A program made the position numbers and the translations under genes. Below are positions 44,363 through 52,917 of a stretch of DNA of 64,000 nt, one piece after another. Positions within the stretch are counted from its first letter, which is position 1. Every line of letters starts with the position of its first letter. The notes below the pieces were generated by a model, which worked only from the letters and a program-made list of their open reading frames with translations, was not told where the DNA came from and searched no databases. The stretch comes from Sulfitobacter geojensis (GTDB lineage Bacteria; Pseudomonadota; Alphaproteobacteria; Rhodobacterales; Rhodobacteraceae), in NCBI RefSeq assembly GCF_000622325.1, contig NZ_JASE01000005.1:62001-126000 (forward strand), in the 5' to 3' direction.

Positions 44363-46063
44363 GTGCAAGGATTAATTGATAACCTGCTATCTTTGGGGCG
44401 GCAAAGATTGATGATCTTGGCAGGCACCGCCGTCACCGTTGTTGTCGCGCTGCTGTTGGGGCTGAACACGATCTCGCGGCCGGATTACGCACCGATCTAC
44501 TCCAATCTCTCTGTGACCTCCGCCAGCGCAATCGAAGCGACCCTGACCAATGCAGGGTTTCGCGTGATGGTGTCCGAAGACGGCTCTTCGGTTTCCGTGC
44601 CGCGGTCCGATGGTGCGCGTGCACGTATGGCGCTGGCCGAAACCGGTGTTCAGGTTGATGGCGACCCCGGTTGGGAGCTGTTTGACGAAAAAAGCGGCTT
44701 GGCGATGAACTCCTTCCTGCAAAAAATCAACCGCGTCCGCGCGATGGAGGGGGAGCTGGCGCGCTCTATCCAGACGCTCGATGGCATTTCATCTGCGCGT
44801 GTGCATCTGGTTTTACCTGACCGCGAACCGTTTTCCCGCGAAGCGCCTTCGCCGCGCGGCTCTGTTATTCTGCGCTCCGGTGCCGGCCGCGCGATCACCC
44901 GCAAACAAGCGATTGCGGTGCGCACCCTTGTTGCCTCCTCCGTTCCCGAACTGGAAATTTCACGCGTTGCGGTGTTGTCTGCAAGCGGCGAAACCATTTT
45001 GGCCGAGGGCGCTGGCGGCGAAGGGCCTACCGGCATTCAGTCCACCAAAACCTCCATCGAGGACCGGCTGTCGCAAGAAATCCAGAACATCCTGACCGCC
45101 CGCGTCGGGGCCGGAAATGCCCGCGTTCGCGTCAATGTCGATCTGACCACGCAGCGTGAAGTGATCGTCGAGCAAAGCTTTGATCCCGATCAGCAAGTTG
45201 TGCGTTCAACAGAGAGCAGTACAGAGAGTCAGACCGGTTCGGAAGACGGTGGCAATGTCGGCGTTGAAAACAACATACCCGCAGCTTTGGTCGAGGGCGG
45301 CGGTGCCACGTCCAACCGCAGTGAAGCAGGCGAGCAGGTGCAATACGAGATCGGCAACACACGCCGCGAAATCGTACGCGAAGCGGGCGAAGTCCGCCGT
45401 ATGACCGTCGCCGTTCTGGTGAACGGTATCTACAACCTAGAAGGCTCCGACGTGGCCTATGCCGAACGGACGCCGGAAGAACTGAACCGCTTGACCGAAC
45501 TGGTGAAATCCGCCGTCGGTTTCGAAGAAGGCCGCGGCGATAGCGTGTCAGTCGATAGCATGCGGTTCATGGATTACTCGATGGATCTGGGCGATCCGAT
45601 TGTCCAGACTTTGGGGGATCGCCTTTCAGAAAGCATGGTGCCAATCATTCGCGGCGTGCTTGCCCTATTGATCGTCGCGCTGGTAATGATCCTCGGGGTG
45701 CGCCCGATGTTGCGCCGCCTGAACCAGCCGGACCCGCTTAACCTTGTCGAAGACCCTGCGCTTTCATCAGACCGAACCGAACGCGAGGCCCTGAATGCGC
45801 CGGACAAACCGGCAGGGACGCCCGAGGCAAAGCTGCTGTCCTCCACAGCTGGCACCGGTGACGCCACCGAACCGCGCAAGCTGGCACCGGCCGTCGTCGA
45901 GGACGACATTGCGGTGGGTGATCAGCAATATGTCACGACACAGGGCATCCGCGGCAGCATCCAGAAGGGCAATATCGATAGAATTCAACGCCTTGCGGAT
46001 GAAAAACCCGAAGATGTGCTGCGTGTGATGCGGTCGTGGTTGACCACCGAGGCTGAAGCGTGA
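44363..46063 (+). CDS. fliF: Flagellar MS-ring protein FliF
   Basis: GTG 44363 has GTGGAG 6 bp upstream, giving 566 residues. There are two membrane helices (about residues 16-36 and 427-450). The ring domain opens with PDYAPIYSNLSVTSASAIEA, then GWELFDEKSGLAMNSFLQKI, EGELARSIQTLDGISSARVH and VHLVLPDREPFSREAPSPRG. Behind the second helix is the FliG-binding tail. It starts the fliF-fliH-fliN-fliP run under tandem CtrA boxes. Confidence 0.96.
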   Translation: MQGLIDNLLSLGRQRLMILAGTAVTVVVALLLGLNTISRPDYAPIYSNLSVTSASAIEATLTNAGFRVMVSEDGSSVSVPRSDGARARMALAETGVQVDGDPGWELFDEKSGLAMNSFLQKINRVRAMEGELARSIQTLDGISSARVHLVLPDREPFSREAPSPRGSVILRSGAGRAITRKQAIAVRTLVASSVPELEISRVAVLSASGETILAEGAGGEGPTGIQSTKTSIEDRLSQEIQNILTARVGAGNARVRVNVDLTTQREVIVEQSFDPDQQVVRSTESSTESQTGSEDGGNVGVENNIPAALVEGGGATSNRSEAGEQVQYEIGNTRREIVREAGEVRRMTVAVLVNGIYNLEGSDVAYAERTPEELNRLTELVKSAVGFEEGRGDSVSVDSMRFMDYSMDLGDPIVQTLGDRLSESMVPIIRGVLALLIVALVMILGVRPMLRRLNQPDPLNLVEDPALSSDRTEREALNAPDKPAGTPEAKLLSSTAGTGDATEPRKLAPAVVEDDIAVGDQQYVTTQGIRGSIQKGNIDRIQRLADEKPEDVLRVMRSWLTTEAEA

Positions 46064-46701
46064 TCACCCTGTTCGATCATAACTTCGACGCCGAAACCGA
46101 GCAATCGACCCACCGTGATGCTGCCGCTACAGTCACGGCCATTGCCGATTTGAAGGAACAACTCGAAACCGCCCGCAAAGAGGGTTTTGAGGCGGGGCGT
46201 GACCTTGGCCGTAAGGAAGCGAAAGCGGAATTCGACGCCGGCGCTGCCGAGCGGTTCGAACAAGAACGCCAGCTCATTCAGGAAAGCCTGGCCCAGCTGG
46301 TTGCACAGGACACCCGCGACCGGTCGGATACCGAGCGTGACATCATCGAACTGTTCTTGGGCATCACGGAACGCTTGGTGCCGGAATTGATCGGTCACTA
46401 TGGCCCGCAACTGGCCGCCGACCGGATCAAACAGGCCGTCCAACAAAGCCGCACCTCACCGGAACTCACCATCACCGCCTGTCCTGACGTTGTCGCGGTT
46501 CTGGAAGATGAAGCGACCTCTTGGTTAACGATCGCGTCTCATACAGCGGAAATCGATATTTTTGCGGACCCTGACATGCCGCGTGGCTCAGCGCAGGTGC
46601 GTTGGAAGGGCGGTCGCCTTGAATATGACCTCGAAACCGCCTGCACGCAGATGCTTCAGGCACTGACGCAAGCTGCAAACGACTATAACGAAGCGACGTA
46701 G
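46060..46701 (+). CDS. fliH: Export apparatus regulator FliH
   Basis: A GTG start overlapping fliF by 4 bp gives 213 residues. The N-terminal half is coiled coil (DLKEQLETARKEGFEAGRDL), followed by the FliH/SctL domain with RDIIELFLGITERLVPELIG-like helices and a C-terminal DPDMPRGSAQVRWKGGRLEY, the GxxRVEW-like end of the family. FliH holds FliI and docks it to the C-ring. The position between fliF and fliN supports the call. Confidence 0.82.
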   Translation: MITLFDHNFDAETEQSTHRDAAATVTAIADLKEQLETARKEGFEAGRDLGRKEAKAEFDAGAAERFEQERQLIQESLAQLVAQDTRDRSDTERDIIELFLGITERLVPELIGHYGPQLAADRIKQAVQQSRTSPELTITACPDVVAVLEDEATSWLTIASHTAEIDIFADPDMPRGSAQVRWKGGRLEYDLETACTQMLQALTQAANDYNEAT

Positions 46702-46713
46702 GAAGCCAGATAG

Positions 46714-47076
46714 ATGTTGGAAAACAACGACGAAGCAGAAACCACCGCTGACGCCGCCAAGGCAGAACCGGTCAAGGATAACGCAACCGACCCCAAAGCC
46801 GGCGCCGATGCGCAGGCCACTGGTAAAAATCTGGATGCAATTTTCGGTGTCAAACTGGACGTGCGCGCCGTGTTGGGCCGTAGCAGAATACCGATTTCCG
46901 AATTGCTGAACCTTACCAAAGGATCAGTGATCGAACTGGACCGTCGCGTCGGCGAACCCGTTGATCTGATGATCAATGACCGGCTTGTCGCCCGCGGTGA
47001 TCTGGTGCGGGTAAAAGGCGACATGCTGGGTGTTGCGCTGCGCGAAATCGTCAAAGATTTTGTTACAGACAGCTAA
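46714..47076 (+). CDS. fliN: Motor switch protein FliN
   Basis: The 120-residue protein has an acidic N-terminal extension and the SpoA domain: FGVKLDVRAVLGRSRIPISE, LLNLTKGSVIELDRRVGEPV and MINDRLVARGDLVRVKGDML. FliN forms the base of the C-ring and binds FliH. It lies directly before fliP with a 1-bp gap. Confidence 0.95.
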   Translation: MLENNDEAETTADAAKAEPVKDNATDPKAGADAQATGKNLDAIFGVKLDVRAVLGRSRIPISELLNLTKGSVIELDRRVGEPVDLMINDRLVARGDLVRVKGDMLGVALREIVKDFVTDS

Positions 47077-47077
47077 A

Positions 47078-47899
47078 ATGCACCCCTCTGCCCTGCCCAT
47101 CCGTCGCCCTGTGGTGAATGCCATCATGGCCTTGCCGCTGGTGTTGCTTGTCACAATGGCCCCCGCCCTTGCGCAGGAAACAGAGGTGGGTGGGTTGATC
47201 CGCGAACTGTCTTCGCAACTGGGCGGCGTGCAACCGGGCAGCGATGCGGGGGCCAGTTTGTCGGGACGTCTGATCCAGCTTTTCGTGCTGATCACGACGC
47301 TCAGCGTCGCCCCCGGTTTGCTGGTTGTCATGACCAGCTTTACCCGCTTTGTGATCGTGTTTTCCATGCTGCGTCTGGCCTTGGGTCTGAACCAGACACC
47401 GCCCAATATTGTGCTGAACGCAATGGCGTTGTTCATGACCTTTTTCGTCATGCAACCCGTGTTCGAAGACGCCTGGGAGGGCGGGATCAGACCCCTGATG
47501 AACAATGCCATCACCGAAGAACAAGCGATCCGCAACATCTCGGAACCGTTTTATGATTTCATGCTGGTAAACACCCGTGACAAGGACATCCAGCTTTTCA
47601 CGGACATCGCCAATGACACCGCCGAAGCGGTCGAGGATGACGACGACGGCCCCAGCTGGCGCGTATTGGTCCCGTCCTTCATGATCTCAGAGTTGCGCCG
47701 CGCCTTTACCATCGGGTTCCTGATCTATCTGCCTTTCGTCGCTATTGATCTGATCGTCGCTTCGGTTCTGATGAGCGCAGGTATGATGATGTTGCCGCCG
47801 GTTCTGGTGTCCTTACCTTTCAAGGTGATCTTCTTTGTTTTGATCGACGGCTGGTACATGCTGGCAGGGTCGTTGATCCAGTCATATCTCTCCGGTTAA
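47078..47899 (+). CDS. fliP: Export gate protein FliP
   Basis: ATG 47078 gives 273 residues. An N-terminal signal sequence (cleavage near APALAQE) is followed by the FliP domain: LFVLITTLSVAPGLLVVMTS, SFTRFVIVFSMLRLALGLNQ, TPPNIVLNAMALFMTFFVM and VPSFMISELRRAFTIGFLIY. FliP, FliQ and FliR form the export gate. Confidence 0.97.
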   Translation: MHPSALPIRRPVVNAIMALPLVLLVTMAPALAQETEVGGLIRELSSQLGGVQPGSDAGASLSGRLIQLFVLITTLSVAPGLLVVMTSFTRFVIVFSMLRLALGLNQTPPNIVLNAMALFMTFFVMQPVFEDAWEGGIRPLMNNAITEEQAIRNISEPFYDFMLVNTRDKDIQLFTDIANDTAEAVEDDDDGPSWRVLVPSFMISELRRAFTIGFLIYLPFVAIDLIVASVLMSAGMMMLPPVLVSLPFKVIFFVLIDGWYMLAGSLIQSYLSG

Positions 47900-47929
47900 T
47901 CGTCGCGCCTTCAAGAAAGCCATTTGATT

Positions 47930-47953
47930 CAAGGATAGTTTGCTTTATCCTTA
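47930..47953. promoter_or_regulatory. Arm-swapped repeat CAAGGATA-N8-TATCCTTA before fliG
   Basis: The two 8-base words of the 35330 element occur here with the same 8-bp spacer but in opposite order and with one mismatch, 35 bp before the fliG start. It could be the fliG promoter operator. Confidence 0.45.
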
Positions 47954-47987
47954 CCTAACGCCCGCCTTCATTCGGATCACGCCTGTC

Positions 47988-49019
47988 ATGAGCCAATTTG
48001 TCCCCCTTCGTAAGCACCGCCGCATGACGGGCGCGCAGAAATCTGCGGTTCTGTTCCTGTGCCTTGGCGAGGGGCGCGGCGGCGCATTGATGCAGCAACT
48101 GGACGTGGCTGAAATTCGTCAAATCACAACCGCGATCTCGAATATGGGTGAAATCGACGCCGGTATTGTCGAAAGTATTCTTGAGGAATTCGATGAGAAG
48201 ATTAACCACGAGGGTGGTGTTGTCGGTTCCATTGATGCCGCGCGCAACCTGCTAAGTGAATTCCTGCCGGAAGATCGCGTTGCCGACATCTTGCAAGAGA
48301 TTAACAGCAACACCACCGGCAACGTCTGGAAAGATCTGTCCGATCTGGACGAAAAACAACTGGTCGAATTTCTGCGTAAGGAACACAATCAAACGGTTGC
48401 TGTTATTCTCACCCGCATCCGCCCCGACGCCGCAGCCAAGGTGTTGCCGCTGCTTGGCCCCGAACGGGCACCCGATTTGATCGAACGCATTATGGCGATG
48501 GAAAACCTGCCGTCAGACACGATCCAGAACATCGAAAATACCCTGCGCGAAGATGTGTTGGCCAAGGCCAACAACAGCCCCGAAGCGCGGATTGAGGGGC
48601 ACCTGGTTTCGATCCTTAACAAGCTCGACGGGGATTTGTTCAACCAGATTTCATCCGAGCTTGAGCAGCGCCGCCCCGAACAGTTTGGCGGTATCAAACA
48701 AAAGATGTTTGTTTTCGACGATTTGGTTAAGTTCAACGAAATGCATCTGGGTAAGATTATGCGCGAAGTGACAGCAACCGCTTTGCCGCTGGCTCTGCGG
48801 GGTGCCAAAAAAGAAATCCGCGAACATTTCCTCTCAGCTCTGCCCGCCCGTTCACGGGGTATGCTGCAAGATGAAATGTCATCCATGGGCCCGATCAAGT
48901 TGCGCGACGTAAAAGAAGCGCAGGGCCAACTGGTTGAAGGGGCGCTACGCCTGTTGGCGGATGGTTCGGTGGCATTGGCAGATACAACCGAAGAGATGAT
49001 GGAAGATATGGCGGACTAA
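47988..49019 (+). CDS. fliG: Flagellar motor switch protein FliG
   Basis: ATG 47988 gives 343 residues; a TTG upstream lies inside the repeat. It has the N-terminal MTGAQKSAVLFLCLGEGRG, the middle domain with HNQTVAVILTRIRPDAAAKV and the C-terminal torque domain with MFVFDDLVKFNEMHLGKIMR and LPLALRGAKKEIREHFLSAL. FliG links the MS ring to the C-ring and contacts MotA. Unlike in enteric bacteria, it is separated from fliF by fliH, fliN and fliP. Confidence 0.95.
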   Translation: MSQFVPLRKHRRMTGAQKSAVLFLCLGEGRGGALMQQLDVAEIRQITTAISNMGEIDAGIVESILEEFDEKINHEGGVVGSIDAARNLLSEFLPEDRVADILQEINSNTTGNVWKDLSDLDEKQLVEFLRKEHNQTVAVILTRIRPDAAAKVLPLLGPERAPDLIERIMAMENLPSDTIQNIENTLREDVLAKANNSPEARIEGHLVSILNKLDGDLFNQISSELEQRRPEQFGGIKQKMFVFDDLVKFNEMHLGKIMREVTATALPLALRGAKKEIREHFLSALPARSRGMLQDEMSSMGPIKLRDVKEAQGQLVEGALRLLADGSVALADTTEEMMEDMAD

Positions 49020-49038
49020 ACCGCCGATCCAGCTGCCA

Positions 49039-49863
49039 TCAACGGTATAGCTGCGACGCGCTGTAATTCACTGTCGCAATGTCCAACGTAATGGATACAA
49101 ATTGTGCACCAATCTGTGAATTTTGCAAAATATTGACCGCAGCACTGTTGGACGCAAAGGACTGTGGATTGATCACGTCAGAGATCGCAACGTAGCGCGA
49201 GATCAACCGCTCACGTTCTGCCGGATCAGCCAAATCAGCGAGATCAAATTTATCTTCGAACAGCTGTTTTTGCTTGTCCAGATCTAGCCCTGAAATCTGT
49301 TCGGGCAGGCCAAGCGCCACCTGAAAGAAGTTGGTCAATTTCTCATTGGCCAACACATCGAACCAACTGCCAATACTTTCGCCTTCTTCACGGAATTCCA
49401 GCACGGTGCCGACGGTCGAATTCTGCGCGTCGTTCGCATTGATGAATTGCTGGTTGTAAAAGCGACCCGTGATGTCATCAAGGAACGCCGCATCCGTAAA
49501 ATCAGGTACCTGCGGCCCGTTTTCCGTAGTGAATCCTAACGCCAAATGCAGTTCGCGAAACCGTTCGTCTGTCAGCCGGTTCAACAGGGATTCCGGCGCA
49601 ACCGGATCACTTTCCAGTACCTTGCGAAGCATACCTTTCCCGAAAATCTGGTCTTCCAGATCAAAGGCTTTCATCACGAAACTATAGACCTCGAAATCAG
49701 CGACCAGCTCTTGGGGCGTTGTGATGCTTCCGATACGGTCGCGAAACGCTTCTTCGCCGCGCTTGTTTGCGGCATCGTTGCGCATCGAAACCAATTGCTG
49801 GTCTCGTGTGGAATCGATCAACCGAAGCGCCGCCCCGCTGGAAAGACCCGAGATGCCGATCAT
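49039..49863 (-). CDS. DUF1217 flagellar protein
   Basis: The 274-residue protein matches the DUF1217 family, found in alphaproteobacterial flagellar loci. Typical segments are SITTPQELVADFEVYSFVMK, AFDLEDQIFGKGMLRKVLES and a C-terminal YVAISDVINPQSFASNSAAV. It has no signal peptide or membrane helix; the helical N-terminus resembles axial proteins and may carry an export signal. It is the last gene of the flaF-flbT-DUF1217 run. The function is unknown. Confidence 0.8.
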   Translation of the reverse strand: MIGISGLSSGAALRLIDSTRDQQLVSMRNDAANKRGEEAFRDRIGSITTPQELVADFEVYSFVMKAFDLEDQIFGKGMLRKVLESDPVAPESLLNRLTDERFRELHLALGFTTENGPQVPDFTDAAFLDDITGRFYNQQFINANDAQNSTVGTVLEFREEGESIGSWFDVLANEKLTNFFQVALGLPEQISGLDLDKQKQLFEDKFDLADLADPAERERLISRYVAISDVINPQSFASNSAAVNILQNSQIGAQFVSITLDIATVNYSASQLYR

Positions 49864-49870
49864 CTGATCC

Positions 49871-50290
49871 CTACTCCGCCGCGGTTGCGGCGGCCTTTGC
49901 GTGGATCATTTCAAACAACCGGTCTTCGTATTCCATCAAGGGGCGCAGGGCGCGCATTGCTTTGTAAAAATCAGCCTGTGACACATGACCGGCCGCTTCA
50001 AAGATATGTTCGCCCACCTCATCATGAAAAACCGGCACCAACTGCGCGAGCTTTTTCTGGATGATCGGAACCAGCTTTTTGCGCTTTGAGGGATCCAAAA
50101 GTGCGGCCTGGATAAAGAAATAGACTTCCTTTACCGGCGTGCGCGCCTCGCTTTCGCCCAGCAGATCCGCCTCGCGTACGATATCAGCGTGATTTTCGAT
50201 CACCAACAATTGTCGCCGGTCCGTGTTGCGGACCACACAGCCGTTAATCAAGATACGTTCGTTCGGTTTCAACGTCAGTCGGAGTGCCAT
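49871..50290 (-). CDS. flbT: Flagellin synthesis regulator FlbT
   Basis: The 139-residue protein has the FlbT pattern: LRLTLKPNERILINGCVVRN, VREADLLGESEARTPVKEVY, then YFFIQAALLDPSKRKKLVPI. In Caulobacter, FlbT limits flagellin translation by promoting mRNA decay through the 5' leader. It follows flaF by 5 bp. Confidence 0.94.
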   Translation of the reverse strand: MALRLTLKPNERILINGCVVRNTDRRQLLVIENHADIVREADLLGESEARTPVKEVYFFIQAALLDPSKRKKLVPIIQKKLAQLVPVFHDEVGEHIFEAAGHVSQADFYKAMRALRPLMEYEDRLFEMIHAKAAATAAE

Positions 50291-50295
50291 GTCAC

Positions 50296-50697
50296 TTACT
50301 CCGCTGCTGTTTCAAAACTGCGACCGCTCAACCCATCTATGATGCTGCGGTTGATATCAATCAGCGGCCGGACCAGTTTGCCGCCGGCAAGGACGCCTTG
50401 CGTATGGGATTCCACCCAAATCGCGATCGAGATCAGCGTTGCCTTCAACTCGGGCGTCAGTCCGTTTTCAGCTTCGGTTAGATCCATCTTGAACGTCGAC
50501 CAAACCATCTGGTTTTTCACCAACGTATGCCGAAGACCGTCCGCCAGAATCTGCAGACGATCCAGACGTCTTTCAGCGCTATCGAACGCTTGATATTGCG
50601 ATTCCAACTCTGAAGTCACCTGCGCAAGGATGCGACGCTCAATCTGGCGTGGCGCTTCCGTGTGCGAGATGGTCCGCTTGTACGCGGTTACACTCAT
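50296..50697 (-). CDS. flaF: Flagellin synthesis regulator FlaF
   Basis: ATG 50697 with AGGTGACGAGA upstream gives 133 residues. MSVTAYKRTISHTEAPRQIE and RRILAQVTSELESQYQAFDS, with LISIAIWVESHTQGVLAGGK, match FlaF. FlaF promotes flagellin production and opposes FlbT in Caulobacter. An exact CtrA box lies 54 bp upstream. Confidence 0.92.
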   Translation of the reverse strand: MSVTAYKRTISHTEAPRQIERRILAQVTSELESQYQAFDSAERRLDRLQILADGLRHTLVKNQMVWSTFKMDLTEAENGLTPELKATLISIAIWVESHTQGVLAGGKLVRPLIDINRSIIDGLSGRSFETAAE

Positions 50698-50750
50698 TCT
50701 CGTCACCTATGTTTTTATTCTGCCTCACATTAATCTTTAACGAGTCGCGG

Positions 50751-50765
50751 TTAAGGGAAATTTAA
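50751..50765. promoter_or_regulatory. CtrA box (TTAA-N7-TTAA) before flaF
   Basis: TTAA-GGGAAAT-TTAA is an exact match in the flaF promoter. Two more TTAA words (50730 and 50737) lie closer to the gene but out of the 11-bp register. Confidence 0.75.
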
Positions 50766-50931
50766 CGTTCTTGTTATTTTCACCGCGGCATCAATTTTCA
50801 CCCTTATTGGTCAAAATAGTGTCGGTTTGAACACACCTTGTTAAAAACATTTAGAATCTATGACTTACACATGAAAAACCCGCCTCAACATCAGTTGCGA
50901 CGGGCAATCTATTGCGCAGTGGTCGTTGGGT

Positions 50932-51378
50932 TTACTGAACCAAACTCATCAGTTCCGGGTGTTTTTCAGATTGCTGGGCCTTGGCAGAAACTTCCGTGAC
51001 AACCTGTCCATTGCCTGTTGCGGCGCGGCCCATGCTGAGCTTTGAAAGATCGACAAGAACCTGGCCCAAAGCCTGCCCAAGATCCTGGCTCGACAGAACA
51101 AACGCCTTCCCGGTTTCGGCAGGTTCGATCAAGACGATGGTGCGGTCACAAATTTCGATGCCGAACTCTTCGAACAGCACATCGGCCAAGCTTGCCCCCG
51201 GCAAAACCTCGTCAGCCGCATAGCTGACGACGGGCTGGACGTTAGGACCACCCTGTTTTGTCGTGAAACAGATCATCGGTGCGGCAAGCAGAGAATTCAG
51301 AATTTTGCCAAGAGGCGGCAGGTTCGCCTCATCACGAAGCTCCAGTGTGCCACTCCAGATATGCTCGACAATATTCAT
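50932..51378 (-). CDS. Unknown protein of the flagellar locus, 148 residues
   Basis: ATG 51378 with a GAACGGA site is chosen over a TTG five codons upstream. The product is soluble, acidic to neutral, without signal peptide or membrane helix. It has an alpha/beta-looking centre (PMICFTTKQGGPNVQPVVSY, FGIEICDRTIVLIEP) and an alanine- and glutamine-rich end. I do not recognise a family. It is flanked by flaF and an OmpR-like regulator on the same strand, so a regulatory or assembly role in motility is plausible but unproven. Confidence 0.65.
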   Translation of the reverse strand: MNIVEHIWSGTLELRDEANLPPLGKILNSLLAAPMICFTTKQGGPNVQPVVSYAADEVLPGASLADVLFEEFGIEICDRTIVLIEPAETGKAFVLSSQDLGQALGQVLVDLSKLSMGRAATGNGQVVTEVSAKAQQSEKHPELMSLVQ

Positions 51379-51751
51379 TAATCCGTTCCCCAAAACTCTC
51401 TCTGCACCACCAGATTATTCCCGCTTAAGGTGAGATTGAATGGCCAAAGTGTTAATTTTTTCAGGGGTTCCGACCTCGGCGGACTTGCCGGTTTAGTGCC
51501 TCTCCGAACGGCAAAATCTCAACCTCCGGATGAATTATTGCAAATTTCCATTAAATTTCAGCCGTCTAAATGTAGTATCCCGAAAATCCGCTGCGCCTAG
51601 CTGTTGTGCACTCGTCAACTTGATCAGTGGGCAACGGATTGAACGATTTACAAAACTCCAGTTGCGAAATTCGCAAACCTCCCAACCTGAAGTAGCGGGT
51701 CGAAAATCGACGGCTTTCAAGTCCGATCAGAGAATTCTGATGAGGGGTGTT
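51379..51751. other. 373-bp non-coding stretch before the 148-residue gene
   Basis: No credible gene is seen. It holds TTAA-GGTGAGA-TTGA (51425-51439), a CtrA box with one mismatch that fits the promoter of the 148-residue gene. It also holds TTGCGAA-A-TTCGCAA at 51662-51676, an odd-centred 7-bp palindrome that could be an operator. AT-rich segments around 51535-51580 look promoter-like. Confidence 0.5.
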
Positions 51752-52450
51752 TCAGGCCGGATCAAAAATGTTGGCACCCTTGGTGACCAACCGATATCCC
51801 AACGAACGGATCGTCGACACAGAAACCTTGTCGCCGAAAGTGTCCGACAATTTCTTGCGAAGCTTGGCCACATGAACATCGAACTTGCGATCCCCATAGC
51901 GCCAGGGCCGCGCATCAACCGCAAGGCTCAACGCGTCACGGCTGACAGTTTCCCCGTCATGCGTGTACAAAACGTGCATCACTTGAGCTTCCGATACGGT
52001 CAGCCCCGCCCGATCAGCGATATAAGCGCGCGCATTCCAACTGCCTTCGTCCGTTTGCAAAATCGCGTCATCCAACGGCAAACCGAGACGCACAAACAAT
52101 CGGACGGCCAGTTCACGCAAACTGCACGGCCAGACAACAACATCATCCGCACCGGCAAAGAATGCATCGACCCCAAGATTATCCTGCTCAGCCGCAAGCA
52201 TGATGACGATATTAGGCCCACCCGTGGATTTCACAGTTCGGGTAATCTCCAGCGCCTCACTTTCGCGGCCTGGCATGTGCACAACCACGGATTTGACCGG
52301 CTGATCAGCCCTCATAACTCCGCGTGCCGCGTCGGCATCTTCGACCACTTCCAGGTCATGCTTAAGGACGACAGAAAACAGGTAGTTGAGCGGATTCCTT
52401 AACCGGCTATCGCTGGTAATCAAAAGGGAGGTTGGCTTGTTTTGACTCAC
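51752..52450 (-). CDS. OmpR-like regulator with degenerate receiver
   Basis: GTG 52450 has GACGGA 7 bp upstream; a TTG 15 bp earlier follows a stop directly. The product has about 232 residues. The C-terminal winged helix is intact (LTVSEAQVMHVLYTHDGETV, KFDVHVAKLRKKLSDTFG, TIRSLGYRLV). In the N-terminal domain the acceptor position reads SVVVHMPGRE and the lysine position DVVVWPCS, so neither the phosphorylated aspartate nor the conserved lysine is present. It is the second such protein in the locus, the other being the FtcR-like one at 30017. It probably binds flagellar promoters without phosphorylation. Confidence 0.82.
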   Translation of the reverse strand: MSQNKPTSLLITSDSRLRNPLNYLFSVVLKHDLEVVEDADAARGVMRADQPVKSVVVHMPGRESEALEITRTVKSTGGPNIVIMLAAEQDNLGVDAFFAGADDVVVWPCSLRELAVRLFVRLGLPLDDAILQTDEGSWNARAYIADRAGLTVSEAQVMHVLYTHDGETVSRDALSLAVDARPWRYGDRKFDVHVAKLRKKLSDTFGDKVSVSTIRSLGYRLVTKGANIFDPA

Positions 52451-52704
52451 TGATACATCCGTCAACTATCGGCAAAAACACAAAAACAATGCAACTCGAG
52501 AATCGGAACAGACCCCCATACAGCGCCAAAATTGCGCTGAACTCAATTCATTTTGATCTTTTTTATCCCTTCGCTGTTCTTAGGCATCATAGCTCTAATT
52601 CTTGCAAATCTCTAAAACTGAAACCTTTTGTTAACTTTCGCCGTTACATACATGGTGTCACGGTCGCAGAAGCGCCTGATCGAACCTGGAAGCTAGGTAG
52701 AACT

Positions 52705-52917
52705 ATGACAAGCATTACGGACCACCCGCACAAGGTCGCCATAGCGGCGGCACAGCGACTTAAGCATTTAATTTCTATAGAAAAAAATGATATTTTCCTT
52801 CAACAAGCCATGCGCAGCGCCCATCTGGTTGTGATGCAATCAGGTATTTTAACGGATGATGTCACGCGCAAATCAGACAACCCATTGGGTTTTGGCACCA
52901 GATTATCCATTCATTGA
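52705..52917 (+). CDS. Small hypothetical protein, 70 residues
   Basis: ATG 52705 with an AGGTAG site begins a 70-residue frame (MTSITDHPHKVAIAAAQRLK). It is helical and soluble with no known motif. It lies in the divergent region between the OmpR-like gene and the MucR gene. The frame is open further upstream without a ribosome site. It may be a real small gene, but evidence is limited. Confidence 0.4.
   Translation: MTSITDHPHKVAIAAAQRLKHLISIEKNDIFLQQAMRSAHLVVMQSGILTDDVTRKSDNPLGFGTRLSIH

Noticed and set aside
30966-46782. CAAGGATA words inside flgI (30966) and fliN (about 46774)
   Set aside because: They are in coding DNA, lack a second arm at the 8-bp spacing and are expected by chance for an 8-mer at this scale.
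51530-52402. 290-codon plus-strand frame
   Set aside because: It mirrors the OmpR-like regulator, whose winged-helix motifs are on the minus strand.
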